DNA of 63,870 nucleotides from Rubellimicrobium rubrum. GTDB taxonomy: Bacteria; Pseudomonadota; Alphaproteobacteria; Rhodobacterales; Rhodobacteraceae. The position numbers were made by a program, and so were the translations under genes. Shown one piece after another: positions 1 through 8,860 of this stretch (position 1 is the stretch's first letter; every line of letters starts with the position of its first letter). The notes under the pieces were generated by a model. The model was given only the letters and a program-made list of their open reading frames with translations, did not search any database and had not been told where the DNA came from. The stretch is taken from NCBI RefSeq assembly GCF_006152115.1, contig NZ_VDFU01000024.1, positions 1 through 63,870 on the forward strand. The letters are read 5' to 3'.

Positions 1-933
1 ATGGCCCGCCACCTCGAACGGGCCGAAAACACCGCACGCCTGGTCAGCGTCCACTCGGAAACACGGCTCGACTGGCCCGACTCGGACGAGTTCGCCTGGG
101 AGCCCGTGCTGCGCATCACCGGGACGCTCGACGACTTCGAGGCGCGAGGGCTTTCGCGCACCGACGAGGACGCGGCGGAGTTCCTGCTCAGCGATCCTTG
201 GAACCCCTCCTCACTCCTCAGCATCTGCGCCCGCGCGCGCGAGAATAACCGCACCCTGATCGATATTCTGCCGCGCGAGAGCTGGGAGGAGGTCAACGAA
301 CTGCATCAGCTGACCGCCCAGCCCGGCGTTGCCAGAGCGGATCGACGCGGAGAGCACCTCCGCGAGGTCATCGGGCGGGCGCAGGCCATGGCCGGCCTGT
401 TCCTGGGTGCCCTGAACGACGATGAGGGCTACGCCGTTCTCCGGCTCGGGCGCGCCATCGAACGTGGTGACTTCGCCACTCGGGTGATGCTCGGACGGCT
501 CGAGATCATCGAGCATGGGGCCAGCGACCACCAGGTGCTGCGCGGCGCGGATTGGGTCGGGGCGTTGAGATCCCTCACCGCCTTCCAGATGTACCGCCGC
601 AGCGTGCTGGGACCGGTCACCGGACCAAGAGTGATCCGGTTCATCACCTGCTCGACCGTCTTTCCCCGTGCGCTCGCCTATTGCGCCAGGGAAGCCGAGC
701 GGGCGCTTGCGCGGTTGCCGGGATCGAGCCTACCCCTGGCGGCCGCGGAGCGTCTTTCCACGGCGCTGGCCTCCGAGCATTGCCTGGTCGACAACGAGGC
801 CAAGCCCACTGCCATTCTGACGGCGGTTCAGAAGGACTTGGCCGCGCTGCATGAATCGTTTGCGGCGACCTACTTCGTCCCGCAGCCTGAGGGGCCGTTC
901 CGGGCCGGCCAGCGCCAGACCCAGAGCACCTGA
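1..933 (+). CDS. Alpha-E domain protein (DUF403), 5' end cut by window edge
   Basis: The protein has the hallmark alpha-E start region (ARHLERAENTARLV), which in complete family members is preceded by about 10-15 residues ending in YWM or FWM. The ATG at base 1 is therefore probably an internal methionine, and the true start lies upstream of the window. The 310 visible residues are close to the usual 310-330, and the reading frame ends at a normal stop. The family is a helical protein of unknown biochemical role, usually encoded with a circularly permuted ATP-grasp protein and a transglutaminase. Peptide ligation or modification has been suggested for that set but not proven here. A transglutaminase does lie next to it (1121-1951), on the opposite strand, and an ATP-grasp gene would be expected just upstream, outside the window. 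Confidence 0.85.
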   Translation: MARHLERAENTARLVSVHSETRLDWPDSDEFAWEPVLRITGTLDDFEARGLSRTDEDAAEFLLSDPWNPSSLLSICARARENNRTLIDILPRESWEEVNELHQLTAQPGVARADRRGEHLREVIGRAQAMAGLFLGALNDDEGYAVLRLGRAIERGDFATRVMLGRLEIIEHGASDHQVLRGADWVGALRSLTAFQMYRRSVLGPVTGPRVIRFITCSTVFPRALAYCAREAERALARLPGSSLPLAAAERLSTALASEHCLVDNEAKPTAILTAVQKDLAALHESFAATYFVPQPEGPFRAGQRQTQST

Positions 934-1120
934 CAACGTCCCACTTGCGAAGCCGGAAGCCCTCTCATCTGGGACGCGGGAAGCCCGAGTTGTCGAGCTT
1001 CCCAACCGGCCGGATAGGCTCGGGGTTGCATCGGGCGTGCCAGACCGGGCTGTTACAGCCTACAAAACGAGGTCAGGCAGCCATCCTGCTCGGGCCCGGC
1101 CGGTTGGACCGCCATGTCCC

Positions 1121-1951
1121 TCACTCGGCTGCGCTGCGGGCGCCGCTCTCCTCGCACCAGACCTGGAAGCTTTCGAGCTTTGTGACGCCGAACGAGGTGA
1201 TCATCGGCACGTCTCCCGCATCGCGGCCCCGTGCCACCACGATGCGGCCGATGCGCGGCACGTTGTAGCGTGCGTCGAAAGTGTACCACCGCCCGCCCAG
1301 GAAGACCTCGGTCCAGGCGCAGAAGTCGCCGGGGTCGTGGTCGGGATCTTGGGACGGCAACTCGCTGTCGTCCAGATAGCCCGATACGTACCGCGCCGGG
1401 ATGTTGATCGCGCGGACGTAGGCAATCACCAGATGCGCGAAGTCGCGGCACACCCCCTTGCCGTCCTGCAAGGAGGAATGGGCCGTTCGGAAGCTCGATG
1501 CCGCCATGAAGTCGTAAGTGAGGGTCCCGTGGACGTGATCACAGATGGCCTGCACCTTGCCCCAGCCCGTGGCGATGTTGCCGAACCGGTCCCAAGCCTC
1601 CTGGGAGAGGAGATCGCTCTCACAGTAGCGCGAGGGCTGGAGGAACTGGAGCACCTCGTCGGGTAGATCCTCCACGGGGTGCTGCACAGCCCCGAGGTTG
1701 ACGTCGTCGGGGCGCCCGCTATCGGAGGCCAGTCCTTCCCAGGTCAGGCGCAAGTGACCCTCGGGCATGACTAGGCGGCCCCGCTCGTTGCCGAAGGCAT
1801 CGAGGTACCAGTGGATCGGCACAACTGGCTCGACCTGAACCGGGCCAGCGGATAGCCGGTGCATCTCGTCCGGATACGCAGACAGGGCAAGGATGAGCGG
1901 AGTCAAAGCAGGGGCGGAGATCTGGATGTCGAATGCGACACGAAGGAGCAT
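1121..1951 (-). CDS. Transglutaminase-like cysteine peptidase family protein
   Basis: 276 residues from the chosen ATG; the frame stays open upstream to 2026, and an alternative ATG sits at 1975. The N-terminal half is the beta-rich Bact_transglu_N domain. The C-terminal half is a transglutaminase core with the nucleophile in GVCRDFAHL (Cys about 168), then FCAWTEVFLGGRWYTFDAR and PRIGRIVVARGRDA. The position that carries the catalytic His in classical transglutaminases (HAW) is Cys-Ala-Trp here. Relatives linked to alpha-E proteins often lack that His too, so this may be a subfamily trait rather than damage. It is convergent with the alpha-E gene at 1-933, its usual genomic partner. A role in modifying or cleaving peptides is inferred from family only. 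Confidence 0.85.
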   Translation of the reverse strand: MLLRVAFDIQISAPALTPLILALSAYPDEMHRLSAGPVQVEPVVPIHWYLDAFGNERGRLVMPEGHLRLTWEGLASDSGRPDDVNLGAVQHPVEDLPDEVLQFLQPSRYCESDLLSQEAWDRFGNIATGWGKVQAICDHVHGTLTYDFMAASSFRTAHSSLQDGKGVCRDFAHLVIAYVRAINIPARYVSGYLDDSELPSQDPDHDPGDFCAWTEVFLGGRWYTFDARYNVPRIGRIVVARGRDAGDVPMITSFGVTKLESFQVWCEESGARSAAE

Positions 1952-2428
1952 GGATTTGGCCTTGGGGGAGGACATGGAGGCCACAGCCAAAGAATGTCTG
2001 TGATACCTGCATAGAGCGCAACTCACGCGTGTTGCCTCTGTTCCCGACTGCTACGGACCCAGATTACCGAAATCGCGCCGGCGTCGGGGCTCAGGGCACA
2101 AGTTCATTGCATCGCCGATGCCCTGATCCGCGGTAACGGTCCATGACAAGCAGTGAGAGCCCTCTCGACGCATACCCCGACCGCATCCGGCGCTGAACTC
2201 GCAGACGTGGCTCGGCAGACCCATGCACACCTCAATCGAGGGTTGCCTTGTCCCGCAGCCGCGGTTCAGCCTGCAGTATCATGCAGACCTGTGTGATCAA
2301 TAACCGTGTGACTGACGGAGATGTTCGTCTAGGGACTGCCAGGGCCTGAGAAGGGTGATATGACTCGAAGGCTCGGCGGAAGAAGTCGAGGCATCCCGGC
2401 CCGGGCTCTTGTTCCGTAGTGGGAAACC
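1952..2428. other. Divergent intergenic region, no gene recognised
   Basis: This 477-base stretch separates the divergently read transglutaminase and lactate-dehydrogenase-like genes, so it should hold both promoters. Short open frames here have no recognisable protein features. No clear terminator, riboswitch or strong palindrome was seen. Confidence 0.4.
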
Positions 2429-3607
2429 ATGATGACTGCTATCACTAGCATCGACGACCTCAGGCACCTGCATCGTCGGCGTACCCCCAAGATGTTCTTC
2501 GACTACTGCGAGTCCGGAAGCTGGACCGAGCAGACATTCCGCGAGAACACCAGCGACTTCGAGAAGATCCGCTTTCGCCAGCGGGTGGCCGTGGACATGT
2601 CGGACCGTACCCTCATCAGCACCATGTTGGGCGAGCCGGTGACCATGCCGGTCGCTCTTTCCCCGGTGGGAAGTCTGGGCATGCAGTCCCCTGATGGAGA
2701 GATCCGGGCCGCGCGCGCCGCCGCCAAGTTCGGCGTGCCCTTCACGCTTTCCACCATGTCGGTCTGCTCCATCGAGGATGTCGCTGAGCATGCCCCCGAA
2801 AAGCCCTTCTGGTTCCAGCTCTACGTCCAGAGGGACAAGGGTTTCACCGACAGCCTGATCGACCGCGCCAGAGCTGCGGACTGCTCGGCCCTGGTCGTCA
2901 CCCTGGACCTCCAGATCGTTGGACAGCGGCACAAGGACCTCAAGAACGGCGTCGCTACTCCGCCGAAGATCACGGCTCGGAACCTGTGGGACTTCGCCAC
3001 CAAGTGGAGCTGGACCTTCGGCATGGCCGGGACGAAACGGCGCACATTCCGCAACATCGTGGGGCACGCCCCCGGTGTCGCCAGCCTGGGCGACATCCAC
3101 TCCTGGTCGGCAGCCCAGCTCGAGCCACGCCTGGATTGGGACATGGTCGCCCGGGTGCGTGACCGATGGGGCGGCAAGTTTGTCCTCAAGGGCATTCTCG
3201 ACCCCGAGGACGCCGAAATGGCCGTCAAGCTGGGCGCGGATGCGATCGTGGTATCAAACCACGGCGGGCGGCAGCTGGACGGCGCTCTGTCGACCATCCG
3301 GGTGCTTCCTTCCATCGTCCGAGCGGTCAAGGGCCGAACCGAGATCTGGCTCGACAGCGGCATCCGGTCTGGCCAGGATATCCTCAAAGCCATCGCCCTG
3401 GGTGCCGATGCCACCATGATCGGGCGCGCCTATATCTATGGCCTGGGCGCCATGGGCGAATATGGCGTGACCCGCTCGCTGGAGATCCTTCACCGGGAAA
3501 TGGACACCACGATGGCACTGTGTGGCCGACGCAGCCTCCGTGAGGTCAACAGGGACATCGTGCTGGTCCCCAGGGCCTTCGAGGGTGAGTGGGCGGAAGC
3601 ATCGTGA
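2429..3607 (+). CDS. lldD: FMN-dependent alpha-hydroxy-acid dehydrogenase, L-lactate dehydrogenase (cytochrome) type
   Basis: 392 residues, the usual length of bacterial LldD. It has the family TIM-barrel motifs in order: YCESGSW near residue 27; the FMN-binding ALSPVGSLGMQSPDGE region near 75-90; the active-site SNHGGRQLDGA around 275-285, containing the catalytic His and substrate-binding Arg; LDSGIRSGQDILKA near 310; and GRAYIYGLGAMGE near 332. The enzyme oxidises an L-2-hydroxy acid to the 2-oxo acid and passes electrons to the respiratory chain at the membrane. L-lactate is the most likely substrate, although paralogues use mandelate or glycolate. It stands alone, followed by a convergent idonate-dehydrogenase-like gene. 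A second ATG directly follows the first, so the start could be one codon later. Confidence 0.9.
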   Translation: MMTAITSIDDLRHLHRRRTPKMFFDYCESGSWTEQTFRENTSDFEKIRFRQRVAVDMSDRTLISTMLGEPVTMPVALSPVGSLGMQSPDGEIRAARAAAKFGVPFTLSTMSVCSIEDVAEHAPEKPFWFQLYVQRDKGFTDSLIDRARAADCSALVVTLDLQIVGQRHKDLKNGVATPPKITARNLWDFATKWSWTFGMAGTKRRTFRNIVGHAPGVASLGDIHSWSAAQLEPRLDWDMVARVRDRWGGKFVLKGILDPEDAEMAVKLGADAIVVSNHGGRQLDGALSTIRVLPSIVRAVKGRTEIWLDSGIRSGQDILKAIALGADATMIGRAYIYGLGAMGEYGVTRSLEILHREMDTTMALCGRRSLREVNRDIVLVPRAFEGEWAEAS

Positions 3608-3706
3608 GCCGACGGCGGCCCCGTCGCGGCAACCTTCCCAGATCCTCCTGCTAGGTGAAGGGCATGGCTGGGGGGCAGAGGAAGCCTGCCCCGCCGCTCG
3701 TCGTGG

Positions 3707-4747
3707 TCAGCTGAAGGCCAGTTGCGTTTTCACGGACTGGGCGCGATCCCCGGCGACCCGAAATGCCTCGGCCAGGTCTTCCGGTGCGAAACTGTGGGTG
3801 ATGATGGTCTTTACGTCGATCACTCCGGAGTCGATCAGGCGAGCGGCTTCGGTGAACTCGGCGTGGAAGCGATGCGTCCCGAGGAAAGCGATCTCCTTGC
3901 CGACGAGAGCGCTGATCGCAACGGGCAGGGCTCCGGCCACGCCGACCTGGACGATGCGGCCCAGTGGTCGGACGCATCGTATCGCAGCGTCGATCGCAGC
4001 CGCCGCGGCCGAACACTCGAAGGCCATGTCGAAGTGCCCTTTGTCGGTCTCGTAAACCTCCAAGGCCCGCGGATCGGCGGCGATGTTGATCGTCTTGGTC
4101 GCGCCCATTCGGCGTGCCACGGCAAGGGGCTGATCATGCAGATCGGTGACCACGATCTCGGCTGCGCCGCGGTGCGATGCCACGGCGACGCAGAGCGCGC
4201 CGATGGGTCCGGCTCCGGTGACGAGCACCCGGGCTCCCATGAGTTCCCCCGCGCGGTTCGCAGCGTGCAGGCACACGGCAAGAGGTTCTGAGCAAGCGGT
4301 CTCGGCAATGCTTCTGCCACCTGAGACAACAACGCATTGCGTCGCTTGCACGACAACCCGGTCGCGGAACAGGCCCTGCTCATGAGGGAAGCGCAGGGCC
4401 GAGCCGGAGAAGCGCATGGCGAGGCAATGCTGGAACAGCCCCTCTAGGCAGTATCGGCAACGCCCACAGGGCCTGCTGGGATTCACGGCGACCCGATCAC
4501 CCACGGCAAGGCCGGTCACGCCTTGTCCGAGACGCTCGACCGTGCCTGCGGCCTCGTGCCCGAGGATGATCGGCTCGCGCACTCGGATCGGGCCGAAGCC
4601 GCCATCCTGGAAGTAGTGCAGATCGGACCCGCAGATTCCAGCAGCGCCGATACGAACCGACACCTCGCCTTCGCCTGGCTGGATCTCGGGCACAACCTCA
4701 AGCCTCAGGTCATGCTGACCGTGAAGACGGCAGACGCGAACGGACAT
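3707..4747 (-). CDS. Zinc-dependent medium-chain dehydrogenase, L-idonate 5-dehydrogenase-like
   Basis: 346 residues. Catalytic-zinc ligands are seen in AAGICGSDLHYF (Cys about 39) and ILGHEAAG (His about 64). The structural-zinc lobe has the full set of cysteines in CGRCRYCLEGLFQHC (about 94-108), and the Rossmann motif is GAGPIGAL (about 175). The GGFGPIRVREP stretch and the MRFSGSALRFPHEQG segment are typical of L-idonate 5-dehydrogenases, which interconvert L-idonate and 5-ketogluconate. The start at 4747 is chosen over upstream codons because a GAGG ribosome-binding site lies 7 bases before it. The gene diverges from a TRAP transporter operon, which could supply the sugar-acid substrate. 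Exact substrate is inferred; sorbitol or threonine dehydrogenase activity is the main alternative. Confidence 0.82.
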   Translation of the reverse strand: MSVRVCRLHGQHDLRLEVVPEIQPGEGEVSVRIGAAGICGSDLHYFQDGGFGPIRVREPIILGHEAAGTVERLGQGVTGLAVGDRVAVNPSRPCGRCRYCLEGLFQHCLAMRFSGSALRFPHEQGLFRDRVVVQATQCVVVSGGRSIAETACSEPLAVCLHAANRAGELMGARVLVTGAGPIGALCVAVASHRGAAEIVVTDLHDQPLAVARRMGATKTINIAADPRALEVYETDKGHFDMAFECSAAAAAIDAAIRCVRPLGRIVQVGVAGALPVAISALVGKEIAFLGTHRFHAEFTEAARLIDSGVIDVKTIITHSFAPEDLAEAFRVAGDRAQSVKTQLAFS

Positions 4748-5265
4748 GGGCGACCTCATTCTAGTGGCGTCAGGGCAGCCGGGGGTACTGGGGGGCGAAA
4801 ACAGGAAACGACAACAGCATAACCGGAGCCGGCAGCCGAAGCTGACCTCATCATCCTGCCCTCCTTCTCCATGATCATGCAAGCCACAGCGCCCGCCCTC
4901 AATCCTTGAGACGCGCCATCAGATCCGCTGACCATCCGCGCTGGAGGTGATCCCTGCACTTTGGGCTATCTCAGCCCGATGGAGTTCGAGCGGCAGGCAG
5001 TGCTACCCTAACTTGCTGTCCACGAAACCGGCAGCAGGCCACTTTGCCCAGACAGAACCGTTCTTCGTCCGGTGACCGCTCGCACTCCCCAAGTCGCCTG
5101 CCTTCGGGCAAAGGCAGACGTGAAGGCTGCACCGAGCAACAGCAGTTCCGGTGAGTCACGCAGCGATATCAGCCTCTGTTGAGACACGGTCAGGTTGACC
5201 GTGGCAAACGCACCTGTCACGTTCCACCAGAGAAAGGCCAGAAAGGCCAAGTGGGGAGGAAAGCC
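4748..5265. other. Divergent intergenic region with operator candidate
   Basis: This 518-base stretch lies between the idonate-dehydrogenase-like gene and dctP. Apart from the palindrome at 5185-5203 and the ribosome-binding sites at each edge, no gene or RNA element is recognised. Confidence 0.4.
5185..5203. promoter_or_regulatory. Perfect inverted repeat, candidate operator
   Basis: CACGGTCA-GGT-TGACCGTG: two perfect 8-base arms around a 3-base spacer. It lies about 63 bases before the dctP start codon, in the divergent region shared with the idonate-dehydrogenase-like gene. The size and placement suit a dimeric repressor, for example GntR type. No regulator gene is adjacent, so the binding protein is unknown. 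Confidence 0.5.
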
Positions 5266-6243
5266 ATGCTACGAGCTGTCGCGATCGCCGCATCCGTCTC
5301 GGTACTTGCCGTGAGCGCCGTCTCAGCCCAGGAAACGCTGAAGTGGGCGCACGTCTACGAGACTTCGGAGCCCTTCCATACGGAGTCGGTCTGGGCGGCC
5401 GAGCAGATCGCCGAGCGGACGGAAGGGCGCTACGAGATCGACGTCTTCCCTGCCTCGCAGCTTGGTAAGGAAACCGACATCAACCAAGGCCTGTCTCTCG
5501 GCACGGTCGACATCATCATCTCTGGGTCGAGCTTTGCCGCCCGGGCCTATCCGCCGATCGGAGTGACCTACTACCCCTACATCTTCGACGGGCCGGACCA
5601 CCTGCTGAACTACGTTGGCAGCGACGTCTACAACGAACTGGCAGCAGGCTACCAGGAGGCCTCGGGACACCACATCGTCGCGACGACCTACTACGGGACG
5701 CGCCACACCACGGCGAACCGTGCGATCAATACCTGCGCCGACATGGAGGGCCTGAAGATCCGGGTGCCCGACGTGCCGGCCTACCTCGCGATGCCCCAGG
5801 CCTGCGGCGCTAACACGGCACCCATCGCATTCGCCGAGGTCTATCTCGCGCTGCAGAACGGGACCGTTGAGGCGCAGGAAAATCCGCTCACCACGATCGA
5901 GGCCAAGAAGTTCTACGAGGTCCAGTCGCATATCAGCCTGACCGGACACATCGTCGATCACCTCAACACGATCGTCTCCGGCAGCCTGTGGGACAGGTTG
6001 TCCGAGAAGGACCGTCAGATCTTTGTCGAAGTGACGCAGGAAGCGGCCGAAAGGGCGACGCGGACGGTCCAGCAGCGCGAAGCCGAGTTGGTCGACCAGT
6101 TCCGCGAACAGGGGCTCGAGGTCATCGAGGTCGACACCTCAACGTTCGAGGAGTCCGTCCGGGAAAAGGTCGGGTTCGAGGAATTCGGCTACCGTGAGGC
6201 AGATTGGCAGGCCATCAGGGCCCTTGCCGACGGCGCGAGCTGA
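5266..6243 (+). CDS. dctP: TRAP transporter substrate-binding protein DctP
   Basis: 325 residues starting at the ATG preceded by a strong GGGGAGG site; the frame extends upstream but without a signal sequence. The N-terminus is a clear Sec signal peptide with a hydrophobic core and probable cleavage after AVSA, before QETLKWAH (about residue 21). The mature part has DctP landmarks: FPASQLGKE, the LSLGTVDI segment, and GLKIRVPDVPAYLAM with the conserved Arg that usually salt-bridges the ligand carboxylate. It captures an organic or sugar acid in the periplasm and delivers it to the DctQM membrane complex encoded downstream. Adjacent lactate- and idonate-oxidising enzymes hint at a hydroxy acid or sugar acid ligand; this is inference. 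Confidence 0.92.
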   Translation: MLRAVAIAASVSVLAVSAVSAQETLKWAHVYETSEPFHTESVWAAEQIAERTEGRYEIDVFPASQLGKETDINQGLSLGTVDIIISGSSFAARAYPPIGVTYYPYIFDGPDHLLNYVGSDVYNELAAGYQEASGHHIVATTYYGTRHTTANRAINTCADMEGLKIRVPDVPAYLAMPQACGANTAPIAFAEVYLALQNGTVEAQENPLTTIEAKKFYEVQSHISLTGHIVDHLNTIVSGSLWDRLSEKDRQIFVEVTQEAAERATRTVQQREAELVDQFREQGLEVIEVDTSTFEESVREKVGFEEFGYREADWQAIRALADGAS

Positions 6244-6260
6244 TCGCCAGACCGAAAGGC

Positions 6261-6283
6261 GCACCGGCCCTCTCGGCCGGTGC
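6261..6283 (+). terminator. Intercistronic hairpin between dctP and dctQ
   Basis: GCACCGGCC and GGCCGGTGC form a perfect 9-base-pair stem around the 5-base loop CTCTC, 17 bases after the dctP stop. There is no T-tract, so it more likely protects the dctP message or partly attenuates readthrough than acts as a full terminator. Higher expression of the binding protein than of the membrane subunits is the usual outcome in such operons. Confidence 0.55.
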
Positions 6284-6341
6284 TGCCCGGCGCACCGACC
6301 CGAGCCTTCTTGGCTCGTCCAACCAGCGAGCGAGGTGCCGC

Positions 6342-6914
6342 GTGGCCGACGAACGACATATCCCGATCACCAGCGAAGAGATCGCCCACAGCTTCGACGA
6401 GCCGCCAGCGCCGGTGGACCTATCGGTTTACGCGCCGGAGGACTGGTTCGTGTTCGTCGTGTTCTGGGTCATGGCAGGGGCCGTCTTCCTGCAGTTCTTC
6501 ACACGCTATGTCCTCAACAACAGCTTCGCCTGGACCGAGGAAATCGCGATCTACTGCCTGGTCGTGACGGTCTTTGTCGGGTCCGTCATGTGCGTGCGCC
6601 TGTACCGGCACATCCAGGTCGACTTCATCTACCGGCTCTTGCCGGCGCGCGCGGCGCGTGTGCTGGCAACAGTGGCGGATGTCATCAACGTTAGCTTCTT
6701 CGCTTACGCGGCCTATCTGGTCTGGCGCTACTCGTCGATCATCAGCACCGAGCGGATGGTCACCGTCGACCTACCCAAGTCCATCGTCTTCTACTCGGTG
6801 CTCGCGGGCTTCGCGCTCATGGCCCTGCGTGCGGCGCATCTGGCGGTCGTGCATTGGCGCCAAGGCCATTCGGTGCTCGAACGCCCCGAAGGAACCGAAC
6901 CAGCGGAGAGCTGA
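6342..6914 (+). CDS. dctQ: TRAP transporter small permease DctQ
   Basis: 190 residues from a GTG start at 6342, which has a GAGG site just upstream; the same frame is open from 6204 but that part overlaps dctP and looks non-coding. Four hydrophobic segments are visible (about residues 35-55, 70-90, 112-135, 150-172), with the DctQ signature RYVLNNSFAWTEE between the first two. The protein is an inner-membrane scaffold that pairs with DctM. It sits between dctP and dctM, and dctM begins 4 bases after its stop, which implies translational coupling. Confidence 0.88.
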   Translation: MADERHIPITSEEIAHSFDEPPAPVDLSVYAPEDWFVFVVFWVMAGAVFLQFFTRYVLNNSFAWTEEIAIYCLVVTVFVGSVMCVRLYRHIQVDFIYRLLPARAARVLATVADVINVSFFAYAAYLVWRYSSIISTERMVTVDLPKSIVFYSVLAGFALMALRAAHLAVVHWRQGHSVLERPEGTEPAES

Positions 6915-6918
6915 CCCC

Positions 6919-8325
6919 ATGTGGATCCTGATCGGCGCCTTTCTTGTGCTCATGATCATTGGCGTACCGGTCGCGGTCTCCATGGCGGCGGCTTCGATCC
7001 TCTACATTCTGGTCTACGATGTCGTGCCCGATGTGATCGTAGCGCAGCGCATGATCGCCGGAGTCGAGAGCTTCCCGCTCATCGCCGTGCCGTTCTTCAT
7101 CCTGGCCGGCAACCTCATGAACATCGCCGGTGTCACCGGCCGGATCTATGCCTTCGCAGTCGCGCTGGTTGGCTGGATGAAGGGGGGACTGGCCCAGGTC
7201 AACATCATCGGCTCCGTCGTCTTCTCCGGGATGTCCGGCACCGCCATCGCCGATGCCGCCGGCATTGGAACGATCGAGATCAAGGCGATGAAGGACCACG
7301 GCTACAGCACCGAAGTGGCAGTGGGGGTGACGGCCGTCTCCGCTACGCTTGGGCCGATCATCCCGCCCTCGCTGCCCTTTGTGATCTACGGAATGATGGC
7401 GAATGTCTCCATCGGAGCGCTCTTTTTGGGGGGGCTGATCCCCGGCGCGGTGATGACGCTTCTGATGATGACCACGGTCGGGGTCCTCGCTTACCGCAAC
7501 AACTGGGGCTCCGACGCGGCCTTCGAGTGGCAACGGCTGTTCCGGGCCGCCATCGAGGTCATGGTCGTGGGGCTGTTCCCGCTGGCAGCATATCTTCTCA
7601 TCCTCGCCGGGCTGTCGCTGAACGTCGCCGTGATCGTAGCGCTTGTCCTGCTGGTCGCAGCGGACTGGTACTTCGACTTCGACGCGGTCATGGCGCTCAT
7701 GACGCCGGTCATCCTGATCGGCGGCATGACGCTGGGCTGGTTCACCCCGACAGAGGCAGCGGTGGCGGCGGTGCTCTGGTCACTCTTCCTCGGGCTGGTG
7801 CGCTACCGCACGATGACCTTGCGCACGCTCGCCAAGGCGAGCATGGACACGATCGAGACCACGGCCGCGGTTCTTTTCATCGTCACGGCCGCTTCGATCT
7901 TTGCCTGGCTCCTGACGGTCAGCCAAGCCGCGCAGATCCTCTCAGCATGGATCTTCGCTCTGACGGAGTCGCCCTGGGTCTTCCTGATCCTGGTAAACCT
8001 TCTGCTGCTGATCGTTGGCTGCTTTCTGGACACGATTGCCGCGATCACGCTCTTTGTGCCGATCCTGCTGCCGATCGCGACGCAGTTCGGCATCGACCCG
8101 ATCCACTTCGGGCTGATCATCACGCTCAACCTGATGATCGGCTTGCTGACGCCGCCTCTCGGCATGATCATCTTCGTGCTCGCCCGTATATCGAAAATGT
8201 CGGTCGAGCGTACCACCATGGCGATCTTGCCGTGGCTGGTGCCGCTCTTCCTCGCCTTGGTCGCGATCACCTTCATTCCCCAACTCACGCTTTGGCTGCC
8301 GACGGCTGCCGGCATGATCAGATAA
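6919..8325 (+). CDS. dctM: TRAP transporter large permease DctM
   Basis: 468 residues, normal for the family. The start is the ATG of MWILIGAFLVLM, just after dctQ; longer reading of the frame would overlap dctQ. It has about a dozen membrane segments and the DctM landmarks PLIAVPFFILAGNLMN, FSGMSGTAIADAAGIG (the first half-repeat hairpin), TLGPIIPPS and FTPTEAAVAA. This is the sodium-coupled transport subunit that takes substrate from DctP into the cytoplasm. It is the last gene of the dctPQM operon. No T-rich terminator was seen after it, and a decayed IS6 relic begins about 200 bases downstream. Confidence 0.93.
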   Translation: MWILIGAFLVLMIIGVPVAVSMAAASILYILVYDVVPDVIVAQRMIAGVESFPLIAVPFFILAGNLMNIAGVTGRIYAFAVALVGWMKGGLAQVNIIGSVVFSGMSGTAIADAAGIGTIEIKAMKDHGYSTEVAVGVTAVSATLGPIIPPSLPFVIYGMMANVSIGALFLGGLIPGAVMTLLMMTTVGVLAYRNNWGSDAAFEWQRLFRAAIEVMVVGLFPLAAYLLILAGLSLNVAVIVALVLLVAADWYFDFDAVMALMTPVILIGGMTLGWFTPTEAAVAAVLWSLFLGLVRYRTMTLRTLAKASMDTIETTAAVLFIVTAASIFAWLLTVSQAAQILSAWIFALTESPWVFLILVNLLLLIVGCFLDTIAAITLFVPILLPIATQFGIDPIHFGLIITLNLMIGLLTPPLGMIIFVLARISKMSVERTTMAILPWLVPLFLALVAITFIPQLTLWLPTAAGMIR

Positions 8326-8523
8326 ATAGGTCTGTCAGGGTCCGCACTCTCGGCTCGGGACCGCCTGGCTATTCTTCGACATTCTGTTGGCGGACGAGTA
8401 TGAACTCGCCCCTGTCCGAGCAGGTGCGACGTCCGGCAAAAGGCGCAGAGCGCCCGCCAACTGGCAAGACCGGCAGTGCGGGCCCGCTTGCTGCCATCCT
8501 CGGGTGGTGAGGGTCCGTTCAGC

Positions 8524-8790
8524 CTAGAGGTGGTTTCGCACCAAAGAGCGGACTGCGCCGTTCTTCTGAAGGTTGTGCGGGCGCCCGAAACGCATCGACC
8601 AGAACCGTGCTGCCTTGTGGCTCGCCTCGATGTCTCTCTTGTGGGGCCGGTCCTCCAAGGTGTGGAGCGACAAGGGGGCGCGGACCTGGAGCATCACTAA
8701 GGGCCGGATGACTTCGGGGCTGGGCTTGCCCGTCTGTCGAGGATAGCCGGCCCCTGCCCTGCTCAAGCCTGATCGTCTCGACAGTCCCGT
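8524..8790 (-). mobile_element. IS6-family transposase relic (N-terminal part)
   Basis: The minus strand encodes SPEVIRPLVMLQVRAPLSL, then HTLEDRPHKRDIEASHKA and ARFWSMRFGRP. These align with the N-terminus of the better-preserved copy at 42994-43784 (SPEIIRLAVRMS, NVEDLLHERGIEVSHET, RFWSMRFGPMF). The sequence then loses similarity, so only the first third remains. A degenerate end resembling the terminal repeat core (CGACAGTCCC) is at 8779-8788. Confidence 0.7.
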
Positions 8791-8860
8791 CAGCCAAGGT
8801 CGGCTTCCATCAACGTGCCCTGCTTCGGCCTGGGGGCACGTCCAGCGGCGGCCGTTGGGG

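Noticed and set aside
6921-8510. 529-codon frame overlapping dctM
   Set aside because: Same-strand shadow of dctM with His/Arg/Asp-rich composition; dctM itself is clearly coding.
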